DNA of 64,000 nt, taken from assembly GCF_002214365.1 (NCBI RefSeq), contig NZ_CP014854.1:682001-746000 (forward strand). The letters run 5' to 3'. The notes beneath the pieces were generated by a model. That model ran no database searches. It was not told the origin of the DNA and was given only the letters and a program-made list of their open reading frames with translations. The translations under genes were made by a program, and so were the position numbers. Positions 9,395-19,294 of the stretch are shown piece by piece. How positions within the stretch are numbered: position 1 is the first letter of the stretch; each line of letters starts with the position of its first letter. The DNA is from Thermococcus celer Vu 13 = JCM 8558. Lineage in GTDB: Archaea; Methanobacteriota_B; Thermococci; Thermococcales; Thermococcaceae.

Positions 9395-9849
9395 GCGAAA
9401 ACCCGCGCGGGGAGATAGGGAAAACAAACGATACCGAGCTCGTCAGGAGGCTTCTAATGGAGAACTACGGGTACGCGCCCGAGCTCGTCTACGAGATACG
9501 GGGGAGGTACCACAGGGTCTACGCCTGGAAGCCCTGCCGGCTCGAGGTCAAAGGCCCTGACAGAAACGGGGTGTACTTCGGCAGGGTGGAGAGCGACGGG
9601 ATAAGGCTCAGCATCGAGGGCAGTTTCCTGGTGGGGCCGCACGCGACCAAAAACGTCGTCGAGCTGGACGATGAGAGGGCGAAGATGTACTTAGCGGGCG
9701 AGAGCGTTGAGATAACCGAGCGGGAACTCCACGGCTGGGTGATAGTCCGCTGGCGGGACTACTTCCTCGGCTCGGCCAAGGCCAAGGATGGAAGGCTGAT
9801 AAACTACGTGCCGAAGGATAGGCGGCTGAGGCTCGAAAGCTTAAAATAA
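9391..9849 (+). CDS. Small PUA-like RNA-binding protein, RsmF-tail type
   Basis: A 152-residue protein beginning at the ATG that overlaps the methyltransferase stop by 4 nt; the open frame extends further upstream, but only inside the methylase. The sequence (FLVGPHATKNVVEL, then YFLGSAKAKDGRLINYVPKDRRLRL) resembles the C-terminal domain of RsmF-like rRNA methylases and the free-standing archaeal relatives, a PUA-like RNA-binding fold. It probably helps the neighbouring methylase or RtcB to bind RNA, which is an inference from the operon. No catalytic motif is seen. Confidence 0.75.
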   Translation: MSENPRGEIGKTNDTELVRRLLMENYGYAPELVYEIRGRYHRVYAWKPCRLEVKGPDRNGVYFGRVESDGIRLSIEGSFLVGPHATKNVVELDDERAKMYLAGESVEITERELHGWVIVRWRDYFLGSAKAKDGRLINYVPKDRRLRLESLK

Positions 9850-9879
9850 TTTTAGGGATACCTAAGAGGGGGTGGGAGA

Positions 9880-12681
9880 ATGGTACCGCTGAAGAGGATA
9901 GACAGGATAAGGTGGGAGATCCCGAAGTTCGACGAGAGGATGCGCGTTCCGGGCAGGGTTTACGCTGACGACCAGCTTATAGAGAAGATGAGGGGCGATA
10001 AGACCCTCGAGCAGGCGGCAAACGTTGCCATGCTTCCCGGAATTTACAAGTACTCGATAGTCATGCCCGACGGCCATCAGGGCTACGGCTTCCCGATAGG
10101 CGGCGTCGCGGCCTTCGACGTCAAAGAGGGCGTGATAAGCCCCGGAGGCGTCGGCTACGACATCAACTGCCTTGCTCCCGGTTCCAAAGTTCTAACGGAG
10201 CACGGCTACTGGGTCAGGGTCGAGGAGATGCCGGAGAGGTTCAAGCTCCAGGGACTGAGGGTTTACGACGTTGACGAGGGCCACAACGACTTCTCGGGGG
10301 TTGCCTTCGTCGCTGAGAGGGAGGTGGAGCCGGAGGAGCTCGCCGTCAGGATAATCACCGAGTCAGGAAAGGTCATCGAGGGGAGCGAGGACCATCCGGT
10401 TCTCACCCCGAAGGGATACGTCCACCTCGGCAACGTGAAGGAAGGGGAGGAGGTTCTCGTCTATCCCTTCGAGGGCGTTGAGTTCGAACCCGGGACGGGA
10501 ATCCTTCTGAGCGAAGGGGACTTCGACGGCGAGGACGCCCGGATGGTCCGCTTCCTGAAGGATAGGGGACTGTTACCGCTCCGCGGGGAGGACCCGAGGG
10601 TGGGGACGCTCGCGAGGATCCTGGGCTTCGCCTTCGGGAACGGACACCTCGGCGAGATGGATGGGAGGCTCTACCTGAGCTTCTACGGAAGGGAGGAAAC
10701 GCTCAGGGAGCTCAAGAAGGACCTCGAGAGGCTCGGGATAAACGCGGACCTCTACGTCAGGGGGAGGAACTACGGCATCGAAACGACCAGCGGCTCCTAC
10801 GGGGCGGCCGAGCTCAGGGTCACCTCGAGGGCCTTCGCTCTTCTGATGGAGAAGCTTGGGATGCCGCGGGGAAGGAAGACCGAGAAGGCTTACGGCGTCC
10901 CCGGGTGGATTAAGGACGCCCCCCTCTGGGTAAAGAGGAACTTCCTGGCCGGACTCTTCGCGGCGGACGGAAGCATCGCCGAGTTCAAAGGAACTACGCC
11001 GTTGCCGATAAACCTCACCCAGTCGAAAGCTAAGGAACTCGAGGAGAACCTCGTGGAGTTTATGAAGGAGATTGGAGAGCTCCTCGCGGAGTTCGGAATC
11101 AGGACAACCCTCTACAGGGTCAGGTCCAGGAAAGGCGTTACCTACCGGCTCGCACTCGTCGGCGAGGAGAGCATCAGGAACTTCCTCGGGAGGGTAAACT
11201 ACGAGTACGACCTCGAGAAGAAGGCCAAGGGCCTGGTAGCATACGCCTACCTGAAGTTCAAGGAGCGCGTTAAGGGGGAGAGGAGAAACGCGGCGGAAAC
11301 CGCCAGCTTCGTCGAGAGGGCCGTCTACGAAGGTCCAAAAGAGCCGCGCGTTCCAGAGGACTTTCCAACCTTTGAGGAGTTCGCGAGGGAGAGGGGCTAC
11401 GAGGGCGGCTTCGTGGCCGAGCGGGTCGTTAGGGTCGAGAAAGTCAAGCCAAGCTACGACAGGTTCTACGACGTCGGGGTTTACCACAGGGCCCACAACT
11501 TCATCGCCAACGGGATAGTCGTCCACAACTGCGGCGTCCGCCTGATAAGAACCAACCTGACCGAGGAGGAGGTCAGGCCGAAGATCAAACAGCTCGTCGA
11601 CACGCTCTTCAAGAACGTCCCGAGCGGCCTTGGGAGTAAGGGAAGGGTGAGGCTCCACTGGAGCAAACTCGACGACGTCCTGGCGGATGGGGCAAAGTGG
11701 GCCGTCGATAACGGCTACGGCTGGGAGGAGGACCTCGAGCACCTCGAGGAAGGCGGGAGGATGGAGGGGGCAGATCCAGATGCGGTCAGCCAGAAGGCCA
11801 AACAGCGCGGGGCTCCACAGCTTGGCTCCCTCGGCTCCGGAAACCACTTCCTCGAGGTTCAGGTGGTCGATAAGGTCTTCGACGAGAGGATAGCGAAGGC
11901 CTACGGTCTCCACGAGGGCCAGGTCGTTGTCATGGTGCACACCGGATCGAGGGGGCTCGGGCACCAGGTGGCGAGCGACTACCTCAGGGTGATGGAGAAG
12001 GCCAACAGGAAGTACAAAGTGCCGTGGCCCGACAGGGAGCTCGTCAGCGTTCCCTTCCAGACGGAGGAGGGACAGAGGTACTTCAGCGCGATGAAAGCGG
12101 CCGCGAACTTCGCGTGGGCCAACAGGCAAATGATAACCCACTGGGTAAGGGAAAGCTTCGAGGAGGTCTTCAAACGCAAGGCTGAAGACATGGAGATGGG
12201 GATAGTCTACGACGTCGCCCACAACATAGCGAAGGTCGAGGAGCACGAGGTGGACGGAAGGAAGGTCAAGGTGGTCGTCCACAGGAAAGGTGCCACGAGG
12301 GCCTTCCCAGCGGGCCATCCGGACGTTCCGAGGGCCTACCGCGATGTAGGTCAGCCCGTCCTGATTCCGGGCTCGATGGGGACGGCGAGCTACGTTCTGG
12401 CCGGTGCCGAGGGCTCCATGAGGGAGACCTTCGGCTCGAGCTGCCACGGCGCCGGGAGGTTACTAAGCAGGCGCGCGGCCACGAGGCGGTACCGCGGCGA
12501 TAAACTGAGGAACGAGCTGATGGGGAGGGGAATCTACGTCAGGGCGGCGAGCATGAGGGTCGTCGCCGAGGAAGCCCCCGGTGCCTACAAGAGCGTCGAC
12601 AACGTGGTGAACGTGGTCCATCAGGCCGGGATAGCTAACCTCGTGGCGAGGATGCGCCCGATGGGCGTTGCGAAGGGCTGA
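9880..12681 (+). CDS. rtcB: RtcB RNA ligase precursor with intein
   Basis: A 933-residue precursor of RtcB, the GTP- and Mn-dependent ligase that joins 2',3'-cyclic-phosphate or 3'-phosphate ends to 5'-OH ends during tRNA splicing and RNA repair. Removing the intein (residues 97-550) leaves 479 residues, the normal RtcB size. Extein landmarks are [14 protein letters not shown], the metal-binding Cys in [34 protein letters not shown], the guanylylated His in SSCHGAGR (about 402 in mature numbering) and the C-terminal SYKSVDNV-like segment ([10 protein letters not shown]). It has its own promoter region after the small RNA-binding gene and ends with T-rich DNA. The ligase is inactive until splicing because the insertion splits the metal site. 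Confidence 0.97.
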   Translation: MVPLKRIDRIRWEIPKFDERMRVPGRVYADDQLIEKMRGDKTLEQAANVAMLPGIYKYSIVMPDGHQGYGFPIGGVAAFDVKEGVISPGGVGYDINCLAPGSKVLTEHGYWVRVEEMPERFKLQGLRVYDVDEGHNDFSGVAFVAEREVEPEELAVRIITESGKVIEGSEDHPVLTPKGYVHLGNVKEGEEVLVYPFEGVEFEPGTGILLSEGDFDGEDARMVRFLKDRGLLPLRGEDPRVGTLARILGFAFGNGHLGEMDGRLYLSFYGREETLRELKKDLERLGINADLYVRGRNYGIETTSGSYGAAELRVTSRAFALLMEKLGMPRGRKTEKAYGVPGWIKDAPLWVKRNFLAGLFAADGSIAEFKGTTPLPINLTQSKAKELEENLVEFMKEIGELLAEFGIRTTLYRVRSRKGVTYRLALVGEESIRNFLGRVNYEYDLEKKAKGLVAYAYLKFKERVKGERRNAAETASFVERAVYEGPKEPRVPEDFPTFEEFARERGYEGGFVAERVVRVEKVKPSYDRFYDVGVYHRAHNFIANGIVVHNCGVRLIRTNLTEEEVRPKIKQLVDTLFKNVPSGLGSKGRVRLHWSKLDDVLADGAKWAVDNGYGWEEDLEHLEEGGRMEGADPDAVSQKAKQRGAPQLGSLGSGNHFLEVQVVDKVFDERIAKAYGLHEGQVVVMVHTGSRGLGHQVASDYLRVMEKANRKYKVPWPDRELVSVPFQTEEGQRYFSAMKAAANFAWANRQMITHWVRESFEEVFKRKAEDMEMGIVYDVAHNIAKVEEHEVDGRKVKVVVHRKGATRAFPAGHPDVPRAYRDVGQPVLIPGSMGTASYVLAGAEGSMRETFGSSCHGAGRLLSRRAATRRYRGDKLRNELMGRGIYVRAASMRVVAEEAPGAYKSVDNVVNVVHQAGIANLVARMRPMGVAKG
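10168..11529 (+). mobile_element. Intein in rtcB with LAGLIDADG endonuclease
   Basis: A 454-residue protein intron inside RtcB. The N-terminal splice motif starts with Cys ([16 protein letters not shown]), the block B His is in GSEDHPVLT, and the C-terminal end is [12 protein letters not shown] followed by the extein Cys. The centre carries a homing endonuclease with two LAGLIDADG-type helices, [14 protein letters not shown] (about precursor residue 244) and [12 protein letters not shown] (about 355); both acidic positions are debatable (N/G and D). The insertion site is just before the RtcB metal-binding Cys, as in the known Pyrococcus horikoshii RtcB intein. All splicing residues look intact, so it is likely active. 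Confidence 0.95.
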
Positions 12682-12712
12682 TTTCGTCTTTTCTTCATTT
12701 TCATTGAACCAT
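12682..12712 (+). terminator. T-rich terminator after rtcB
   Basis: TTTCGTCTTTTCTTCATTTTCATT follows the rtcB stop directly. Clustered T-runs without a hairpin are the usual archaeal termination signal, and the next gene (moaC) has its own TATA box. Confidence 0.55.
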
Positions 12713-12820
12713 TCTTTCCTTCAAGTGAAAAGGAGACGGGCAATCGGTCAACCTTTCTCTGCCATCCCCCACTCACCCGGCGTCGGAGGTCTTTTTAAGG
12801 GAACGCCCCATTAGGCTCCG

Positions 12821-13318
12821 GTGGAGGATATGCGGGAGCTTACCCACGTCGATGAAAGGGGCGTCAAGATGGTTGAGGTGGGACACAAGGAGGAGGTTTT
12901 CAGGAAGGCCGTGGCGAGGGGCAGGATAAGGCTGAGGCCCGAAACGATAGAGCTGATAAAGTCCGGGAGGACGAAGAAGGGCAACGTCATAGCGGCCGCC
13001 CAGATAGCCGGTATCCTGGCCGTCAAGAGGACTCCGGAGCTGATTCCTCTCTGCCATCCGATACCCCTGACCGGCGTTGACGTTACCTTCGAGTTCGGCG
13101 AGGACTACATCGAGGCGACCTGCGAGGTTCGCGCCCACTACAAAACGGGCGTGGAGATGGAGGCGCTGACGGGCGTGAGCGTCGCCCTGCTGACGGTATG
13201 GGACATGGTCAAAGCCGTAGAAAAGGACGAGAACGGCCAGTACCCGTTCACGAGGATCGAGGACATCCGCGTCGTGGAGAAGGTGAAGGAACTCACTCCC
13301 GGCAGTAGCCAAGGGTGA
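12821..13318 (+). CDS. moaC: Cyclic pyranopterin monophosphate synthase
   Basis: MoaC, 162-165 residues, which converts the product of MoaA to cyclic pyranopterin monophosphate in molybdenum/tungsten cofactor synthesis. Signatures are [14 protein letters not shown] and [24 protein letters not shown], including the conserved catalytic Lys/Asp region at the end. TATA (TTTTTAAGG, 12792-12800) lies about 25 bases before GTG 12821, which would make that start leaderless. The alternative ATG at 12830 is only two bases after GGAGG, too close for a Shine-Dalgarno site. The end overlaps the convergent gene 13293-13799 by 26 bases. MoaB and MoeA are about 18 kb away. Confidence 0.96.
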   Translation: MEDMRELTHVDERGVKMVEVGHKEEVFRKAVARGRIRLRPETIELIKSGRTKKGNVIAAAQIAGILAVKRTPELIPLCHPIPLTGVDVTFEFGEDYIEATCEVRAHYKTGVEMEALTGVSVALLTVWDMVKAVEKDENGQYPFTRIEDIRVVEKVKELTPGSSQG

Positions 13319-13799
13319 GGTATTGGAGGACCTTTTCCACGTCCGTCAGGAGAAAGCCGAGGAAGAACATCAGGAACGTGGCAAAGGGGTTGCCCCTCAG
13401 GTACATCCAGACAAACCACAGTACGGTTCCCCAGATCAGTGCCACGGACGCGCCCGTCAGGAGCATTGCCCTCTTCGATGTCTCCTGCAGGAGGATGCGC
13501 CTGAGCCCGCTTTCATCTCGAACCATGTACCTCTTCGGAGCCTTCCAGTTCTTTTCCTCGATGGGTTTCGTGTGCCTCGCGAGAAACGTTCTTCCATTGA
13601 ACTTCAGGACGTAGACGTAATCCCCATAGCTCGAGGAGAGGAAGGCATCGACGGCCAGCCCGGGGTCGAGTTCTCCCGACAGCGGGCTAACATGGGCCCC
13701 CTTTCGTTTGAAGGCTCCTATTATTCCCTCCGGCTCAAACTTCTGGAGGTCAATAACCGCAACGCGGTACCGGGGTTTTAGGAGTCTCTCAGCCATCAT
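13293..13799 (-). CDS. Membrane protein, unknown function
   Basis: A 168-residue protein with a soluble N-terminal part of about 105 residues and two adjacent hydrophobic helices near residues 112-130 and 136-153, ending LGYCRE. The soluble part begins [20 protein letters not shown] and has a mixed alpha/beta look, but I recognise no family. The start ATG 13799 is preceded by GGGTGAGAACGG, a good ribosome site. It is convergent with moaC (26-base overlap) and divergent from the MutS-like gene, with the AT-rich stretch 13800-13906 between them holding TATA elements for both directions. Confidence 0.75.
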   Translation of the reverse strand: MMAERLLKPRYRVAVIDLQKFEPEGIIGAFKRKGAHVSPLSGELDPGLAVDAFLSSSYGDYVYVLKFNGRTFLARHTKPIEEKNWKAPKRYMVRDESGLRRILLQETSKRAMLLTGASVALIWGTVLWFVWMYLRGNPFATFLMFFLGFLLTDVEKVLQYLTLGYCRE

Positions 13800-13906
13800 C
13801 CGTTCTCACCCAGTGGTATTGTTCACAGGTTACTCTCAGGATTTATAAAATTTGCCGTCCCGGTTCATCAGGTAACTTTTTTAGCCCTTGGTCCATCTTC
13901 TCCCTG

Positions 13907-15634
13907 ATGACGCTCAGGCTCAACCGCGAGGCCAAAGAGGTATACCGCTCAATCCGGGGGGAGATAGAGAGGAGGTTGATCCTTCCGGAGAGTTCATCCT
14001 TCCTTGAGAGGTTCGAACCAACCTCCGACGGGAAGGAGATCCTCCGCAGGCAGGCCTATTTTAAAGAGAGGCTCTCCAAAATCGGTTTGGGGTTGGGGGA
14101 GTGGATAGGGCGGGTTAAGCCGATAAAGTTCCGCCGCGACTACCTCCACGACAGGATCCTGATAGTCGATGAGAACGAGGTGGAAAAAGCCCAGAAACTC
14201 GGACTGTGCGAGGTTTCAACGACCCCGGAGGATGCCGAAGGTTACCCCCTCGTCCTGAGCACCGTTGGTTACGGCCTCGACGTCGAGCTGACCCCCTCGC
14301 AGATCGCCCCCGAGCTCTACGTGATGCCCCTCTGGGAGAACCGGGAGACGCTCGAGGCCCTGGCAAGGATAGGGGAGCTAACGGGAGAGGGAAGCGTCGC
14401 CTCCGAGGTACTCCGCGGGCTGGGGGAGCTTGAGGGGGTCATGGAGAGACGAAGACTCCTCGACGGGCTGGAGGAACTGGTGGCGGAGAAGGAGCGGGAG
14501 CTCAACGGGGCGATAGAGGAGAAGCTCGAGAGGTTCAGCCTCACGCTGAGCGGGCGGGAGTTGCTCGACTTCCTCGGTGAACTGAAGTCCGGGAACTACG
14601 AGGCGGTATTCAGGCACTTCGGCGAGGTCGAGGGTGAGATCCTGGATCTGATAAACGGGGCCGAGAGGGAGCTGAGCGAGAGGCTCGGCATCACCGTCGA
14701 GCTCTTCTCCCGGGAGGAGCTCTACCCCGTGACAGTTCCACCGGAGAGGGTGGAGCTACTGCGGGACGCTCTCGAGAGGGAGCTAAGGGTCGAGCTCTAC
14801 CTGAAGAGCAGGGAGGTGCTGGAGCGGATAATGCCCCTCCTTCCGAAACTGAGGGAAGAGCTCAACCGGGTTCACGAGCTCGACTTCCTGCTGGCGGTGA
14901 AGGGGTTCACGGGCGGCTTCTCCTTCCCCGACCTCTGGAGGGGTGGAATCGCCTTCCTCAACGGCCGGCACCTCTTCATCGAGAACCCCCAGCCCGTCAG
15001 TTACGTCGTTGGAAGAAGGCCCGCCGGATTTTCGGTTGAGGGATCGGAGCAGATAGGGGGCGAAGGGGTGGTAATACTGACCGGTGCCAACAGCGGCGGG
15101 AAGACGAGCCTGCTGGAGCTGATTTCCCAGGTAACGATACTGGCCCACATGGGCTTTCCAGTTCCGGCGGAGAGGGCGTGGGTTGAGCCTCTCGATGAAG
15201 TTTTCTTCTTCAGGCGGAAGAGAAGCGTTTACGGGGCCGGGGCCTTTGAGACCGCCCTCAGATCCTTCGTCAGGGCCCTCCGCGGAGAGGGGAGGAAGCT
15301 CATCCTCATAGACGAGTTCGAGGCCATCACCGAGCCCGGTGCGGCCGTCAGGATAATCGGCGAACTTTTGAAGATAGCGCACGAGAGGGGCTTTTACGTC
15401 GTCATTGTATCCCATCTCGGGGATGACCTTCGGAAGGAGCTTCCCTTCGCGAGGGTCGACGGGATAGAGGCGAAGGGACTGGACGAGAACCTCAACCTCA
15501 TCGTGGACAGACAGCCGGTCTTCGGGAGGCTCGGCAGGAGCACCCCAGAGCTCATCGTGGAAAGCCTCGCACGGAGAAAGCGCGGGAAGGAGAGGGAGAT
15601 CTTCGAGAGGGTTCTGAGGGCCTTCAGGGAGTAG
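13907..15634 (+). CDS. MutS-family ATPase lacking mismatch domain
   Basis: A 575-residue protein with the MutS clamp/core helices (about residues 150-350, rich in Leu-Glu-Arg coiled coil) followed by the MutS ATPase: Walker A GANSGGKTS near 393-401, Walker B LILIDEFEA near 466, the signature region SVYGAGAFE and the switch His in VIVSHLG. It has no N-terminal mismatch-recognition domain (no Phe-X-Glu motif) and no C-terminal Smr nuclease, so it is not MutS1 or full-length MutS2. It matches archaeal short MutS-like proteins that bind DNA, with roles in recombination suppression or branched-DNA handling only inferred. TATA at about 13874-13880 (CTTTTTTAG) suggests a leaderless start. Confidence 0.85.
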   Translation: MTLRLNREAKEVYRSIRGEIERRLILPESSSFLERFEPTSDGKEILRRQAYFKERLSKIGLGLGEWIGRVKPIKFRRDYLHDRILIVDENEVEKAQKLGLCEVSTTPEDAEGYPLVLSTVGYGLDVELTPSQIAPELYVMPLWENRETLEALARIGELTGEGSVASEVLRGLGELEGVMERRRLLDGLEELVAEKERELNGAIEEKLERFSLTLSGRELLDFLGELKSGNYEAVFRHFGEVEGEILDLINGAERELSERLGITVELFSREELYPVTVPPERVELLRDALERELRVELYLKSREVLERIMPLLPKLREELNRVHELDFLLAVKGFTGGFSFPDLWRGGIAFLNGRHLFIENPQPVSYVVGRRPAGFSVEGSEQIGGEGVVILTGANSGGKTSLLELISQVTILAHMGFPVPAERAWVEPLDEVFFFRRKRSVYGAGAFETALRSFVRALRGEGRKLILIDEFEAITEPGAAVRIIGELLKIAHERGFYVVIVSHLGDDLRKELPFARVDGIEAKGLDENLNLIVDRQPVFGRLGRSTPELIVESLARRKRGKEREIFERVLRAFRE

Positions 15635-15643
15635 CCGGCACAA

Positions 15644-16312
15644 CTATCCCACCCAGCTCCTCTCCCTGTACCTCCCACGGCTCTCTATCTCCTCGATTTT
15701 CTCCTCGATTTCCTTCCTAACATCGTCCCCGCGAACCTCGGCGTAGCCCTCGAGAACGGCCTCGAAGCCCCTCTCGAACCAGGTGTAGTGGGTGCTCTCC
15801 ATCGCCCTCTTGAGGAGGTGCAGGTCAACGCCCCTGGCCTCGAGCGTTGCGTCGAAATCCGCCAGCCCGAAGTCTATGAGGTAGACCCTTCCATCCCGCA
15901 GTATCATGTTGGAGGTCGTTAAATCCCCGTGCACTATCCCCGCCTCGTGGAGCCTCCCGACCTGCCTCCCGATCTCCCTGCACAGTCCGAGCCTCTCCCC
16001 CATCGGTAACCTTTCAAGGAGCTCCTTCAGGCGCTCCCCCTCGATGAACTCCATGGCTATCTTCATGTTCCTCATGTCCACCTCGTAGACGTAGGGGCAG
16101 TTCACGCCGAACTCCTTCGCCCTGTGGAGAATCCTCGCCTCCCGGACCGTCCGCTCCTTCCTCAGCTTGAGGTCTATCTCCTCTATCCGGTAGCGTTTCG
16201 GTATCCTGTGCTTGACCGCGATCCTTTCTCCGGGCAGGAGGTCGGCACCGAAGTACTCCGCAAAGTCCGCCAAGTATATCTTGGCCTCCGCGCCCTGTTT
16301 TATCAATTCCAT
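15644..16312 (-). CDS. bud32: KEOPS-associated kinase/ATPase Bud32
   Basis: A 222-residue atypical small protein kinase. The glycine loop is replaced by KQGAEAKIY as in Bud32; the catalytic loop is HGDLTTSNMI and the metal-binding motif is IDFGLADF. With Kae1, Cgi121 and Pcc1 it forms KEOPS, which makes t6A37 on ANN-decoding tRNAs; Bud32 supplies ATPase activity. Here it is a separate gene rather than a Kae1 fusion, as in Thermococcales. ATG 16312 is preferred over the upstream ATG 16330 because GGGGTGATTCG precedes it and MELIKQG is the family start. Its end is 10 bases from the convergent MutS-like gene. Confidence 0.95.
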   Translation of the reverse strand: MELIKQGAEAKIYLADFAEYFGADLLPGERIAVKHRIPKRYRIEEIDLKLRKERTVREARILHRAKEFGVNCPYVYEVDMRNMKIAMEFIEGERLKELLERLPMGERLGLCREIGRQVGRLHEAGIVHGDLTTSNMILRDGRVYLIDFGLADFDATLEARGVDLHLLKRAMESTHYTWFERGFEAVLEGYAEVRGDDVRKEIEEKIEEIESRGRYRERSWVG

Positions 16313-16556
16313 CGAATCACCCCATGGCAAGTCCTAACGCATTGAACAGCCCCCAAGTGATCCCAGCGGTGACCGTGTTTCCGCCTTGATAACGAAAACT
16401 TCTCCGAATTTTTTGGATCTACTGGATGTATCGCCTGCATCATGAGCCTCAAATGCCATTTTCCCTGAAGGTTTTAGCCTTTTCCCCCATTTTCACACAC
16501 TGCTTCTGTCATTCATTCATTTTTTTGCCTATTTTTTGAAATTTTTGACCCAAAAC

Positions 16557-16564
16557 CTTATATG
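16557..16564 (+). promoter_or_regulatory. TATA box of the thermosome gene
   Basis: CTTATATG preceded by the A-rich TFB site CCAAAAC (about 16550-16556) gives a strong archaeal promoter about 50 bases before the ATG, leaving a leader of roughly 30 bases with GGAGG at 16602-16606. The gap 16331-16556 is AT-rich, with T-runs, and holds no other feature I can support. No heat-shock operator was recognised with certainty. Confidence 0.65.
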
Positions 16565-16614
16565 TAGTGCTGACGAAGCGTCTCTGCAAAAATAATCTGA
16601 AGGAGGAATGTCAA

Positions 16615-18273
16615 ATGGCTCAGCTTAGCGGACAGCCGGTTGTTATTCTGCCCGAAGGGACTCAGAGGTACGTTGGAAGGGACGCGCAGAGGCTCAACAT
16701 TTTGGCCGCAAGAATAATAGCCGAGACCGTCAGAACCACCCTCGGCCCCAAGGGAATGGACAAAATGCTCGTCGACAGCCTCGGAGACGTCGTCGTCACG
16801 AACGACGGTGCCACCATTCTCGACAAGATAGATCTTCAGCACCCGGCCGCGAAGATGATGGTTGAGGTTGCGAAGACTCAGGACAAGGAGGCCGGTGACG
16901 GTACCACCACGCTGTGGTTATCGCTGGAGAGCTCCTCAGGAAGGCTGAGGAGTTACTCGACCAGAACATTCACCCGAGCATCATAGTTAAGGGTTACACG
17001 ATGGCCGCCGAAAAAGCCCAGGAAATACTCGACGGTATGGCTATTGAGGTCACCCCCGACGACGAGGAGACCCTCCTGAAGATAGCCATGACCTCGATCA
17101 CCGGCAAGAACGCCGAGAGCCACAAGGAGCTCTTCGCGAAGCTCGCGGTCGAGGCCGTCAAGCAGGTCGCCGAGAAGAAGGACGGAAAGTTCGTCGTTGA
17201 CATCGACAACATCAAGATAGAGAAGAAAGCCGGGGAGAGCGTCGAGGAGAGCGAGCTCGTCCGCGGCGTCGTCATCGACAAGGAGCGCGTCCACCCGAGG
17301 ATGCCCACGAGGGTTGAGAACGCGAAGATAGCACTCATAAACGAGGCCCTCGAGGTCAAGAAGACCGAGACCGACGCCAAGATAAACATCACCAGCCTGA
17401 CCAGCTCTACCAGTTCATCGACCAGGAGGAGAGGATGCTCCGCGAGATGGTCGACAAGATAGCGGCGACCGGCGCAAACGTTCTCTTCGTTCAGAAGGGA
17501 ATCGACGACCTCGCCCAGCACTACCTCGCCAAGTACGGCATCCTCGCCGTGAGAAGGGTCAAGAAGAGCGACATGGAGAAACTCGCCAAGCCACCGGGGC
17601 CAAGATAGTCACGAACGTCAAGGACCTCACGAGCGAGGACCTTGGAGAGGCCGAGCTCGTCGAGGAGAGAAAGGTCGCTGGGGAGAACATGATCTTCGTT
17701 GAGGGCTGCAGGAACCCGAAGGCCGTCACCATACTCATCAGGGGCGGTACGGAGCACGTCGTCGACGAGGTCGAGCGCGCTCTGGAGGACGCCATCAAGG
17801 TCGTCAAGGACGTCATGGAGGACGGCTACGTTCTTCCGGCGGGCGGCGCCTCCGAGATAGAGCTCAGCATCAAGCTGGACGAGTACGCCAAAGAGGTGGG
17901 TGGTAAGGAGGCCCTCGCCATAGAGAACTTCGCCGAGGCCCTCAAGATAATCCCGAAGACCCTCGCCGAGAACGCCGGCCTCGATACCGTCGAGACCCTC
18001 GTCAAGGTCATCAGCGAGCACAAGAACAAAGGAAAGACCATCGGTGTCGACGTCTTCGAGGGCGAGCCGGCCGACATGCTCTCCAAGGGCATTATCGCTC
18101 CCGCCAGGGTTACGAAGCAGGCCATCAAGAGCGCGAGCGAAGCCGCGATAATGATACTCCGCATCGACGACGTCATAGCCGCCAAGGTCAGCAAGCCCGA
18201 GGGCGGTAACCAGGGAATGCCCGGCGGTATGGGCGGAATGGGTGGAATGGGCGGCATGGACATGGGCATGTGA
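16615..18273 (+). pseudogene. Thermosome alpha-type subunit, three frame breaks
   Basis: A type II chaperonin subunit that folds proteins in an ATP-dependent double ring. With three missing bases restored it would encode about 553 residues, from [17 protein letters not shown] through the ATPase motifs [10 protein letters not shown] and GDGTTT and the GGAPEIEL-like segment to a GGM tail ending GGMDMGM, as in Thermococcus alpha subunits. The break points are near 16909-16910 (AC for ACC before GCT), 17397 (CT for CCT before GAC) and 17590 (CC for GCC before ACC). Each is one base short, and the three together restore the starting frame. All three sections keep perfect family similarity and normal codon use, which points to base-calling errors or a very recent lesion rather than old decay. 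Confidence 0.9.
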
Positions 18274-18362
18274 CGCCCTCTTTCTCTTCTCCTTTCATAC
18301 CGGTTGGTGCACCGAAAGGTTTTATTGGTTGGATTTGAGGGTGAGAGTCGGGAGGTGAGAGG

Positions 18363-19232
18363 ATGGGATTGTTGATGTGGCTGAGAACGGGCCTGCTGAT
18401 GGCGGTACTAACGGGCCTGCTCATGGCGATAGGCTACGTCTTCGGCGGGCCGAACGTGGCGTTCCTCATGTTCCTGTTCTCGCTGTTCTTCAACTTCATC
18501 ACCTACTGGTACAGCGACAGGATCGTCCTGAGCTGGTACAACGCGAGGATAGTGGACGAGTACGAGGCCCCCGAGCTGTACGCGATAGTGAGAAAGCTTG
18601 CAGAAAACGCAGGTTTACCGATGCCGAAGGTCGCCATAGTTCCGACCGAGACGCCCAACGCCTTCGCCACTGGGAGAAGCCCGAAGCACGCGGTCGTCGC
18701 GGTTACCACCGGTCTCCTCAGGCTCCTTAACAGGGACGAGCTCGAGGGGGTCTTAGGGCACGAGCTTACCCACATAAAGAACCGCGACATGCTCATCGGA
18801 ACCTTCGCCGCCGCCATGGCTGGGGCGATAATACAGTTAGCCTACTGGGCCCGGTGGATAGCGATATTCGGCGGCTTCGGCAGGGACGACGACAGGGGGA
18901 ACAACGTCCTGGTGGCGATACTCGTGGCGATCCTCGCACCCATAGCGGCCATGCTCATCCAGGCGGCGGTGAGCAGGTCGAGGGAGTTCCTCGCGGACGA
19001 AGGCGGGGCTAAGATCAGCGGCAAGCCGCAGGCCTTAGCCAGCGCCCTTATGAAGATAGAGAACGCCGTCCGCTACAGGCCGATGCGCGAGGGAAACCCG
19101 GCGACGGCCCACATGTTCATCGTCAACCCCTTCAGGGGCGGCATGGCGAGCCTCTTCTCCACCCACCCGCCGACCGAGGCGAGGATAGAGAGGCTCAGGA
19201 AGATAGCGGAGGAGATGGGGATATACTTCTGA
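18363..19232 (+). CDS. htpX: HtpX-family membrane zinc protease
   Basis: A 289-residue M48 metalloprotease homologous to HtpX, which degrades misfolded membrane proteins. Two N-terminal helices (about residues 5-27 and 30-50) are followed by the zinc motif [10 protein letters not shown] near residues 138-147, two more helices, and the third ligand Glu in REFLADEGG. The C-terminal [14 protein letters not shown] is a family hallmark. GGGAGGTGAGAGG precedes the ATG and a TATA (GGTTTTATTGG) lies about 40 bases upstream. Its place right after a chaperonin gene fits a protein-quality neighbourhood, although it has its own promoter. A T6 run at 19248-19253 probably terminates it. Confidence 0.95.
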   Translation: MGLLMWLRTGLLMAVLTGLLMAIGYVFGGPNVAFLMFLFSLFFNFITYWYSDRIVLSWYNARIVDEYEAPELYAIVRKLAENAGLPMPKVAIVPTETPNAFATGRSPKHAVVAVTTGLLRLLNRDELEGVLGHELTHIKNRDMLIGTFAAAMAGAIIQLAYWARWIAIFGGFGRDDDRGNNVLVAILVAILAPIAAMLIQAAVSRSREFLADEGGAKISGKPQALASALMKIENAVRYRPMREGNPATAHMFIVNPFRGGMASLFSTHPPTEARIERLRKIAEEMGIYF

Positions 19233-19247
19233 GGTCGCCTCCCCCAC

Positions 19248-19294
19248 TTTTTTCTGGCAGGGACCCCTGCGGGGGCTGAAGGAAGTTTCAGCCC
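19248..19294. repeat. T-run and nested hairpins between convergent genes
   Basis: A T6 run (19248-19253) is followed by CCCC-TGC-GGGG (19264-19274) and by the 8-bp stem GGGCTGAA/TTCAGCCC (19273-19280 with 19287-19294, loop GGAAGT). The two stems share bases, so only one can form at a time. The T-run suits termination of htpX. The hairpins may serve the convergent SDR gene or be a relic of a mobile-element end. Confidence 0.5.

Noticed and set aside
10573-12447. Long minus-strand open frame (over 600 codons) opposite rtcB
   Set aside because: It is a shadow of the GC-rich rtcB coding strand; product composition is unnatural and no family is recognisable.
16615-18273. Programmed frameshifting in the thermosome gene
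   Set aside because: Three separate shifts without slippery heptamers or pseudoknots, and no precedent; base loss is simpler.
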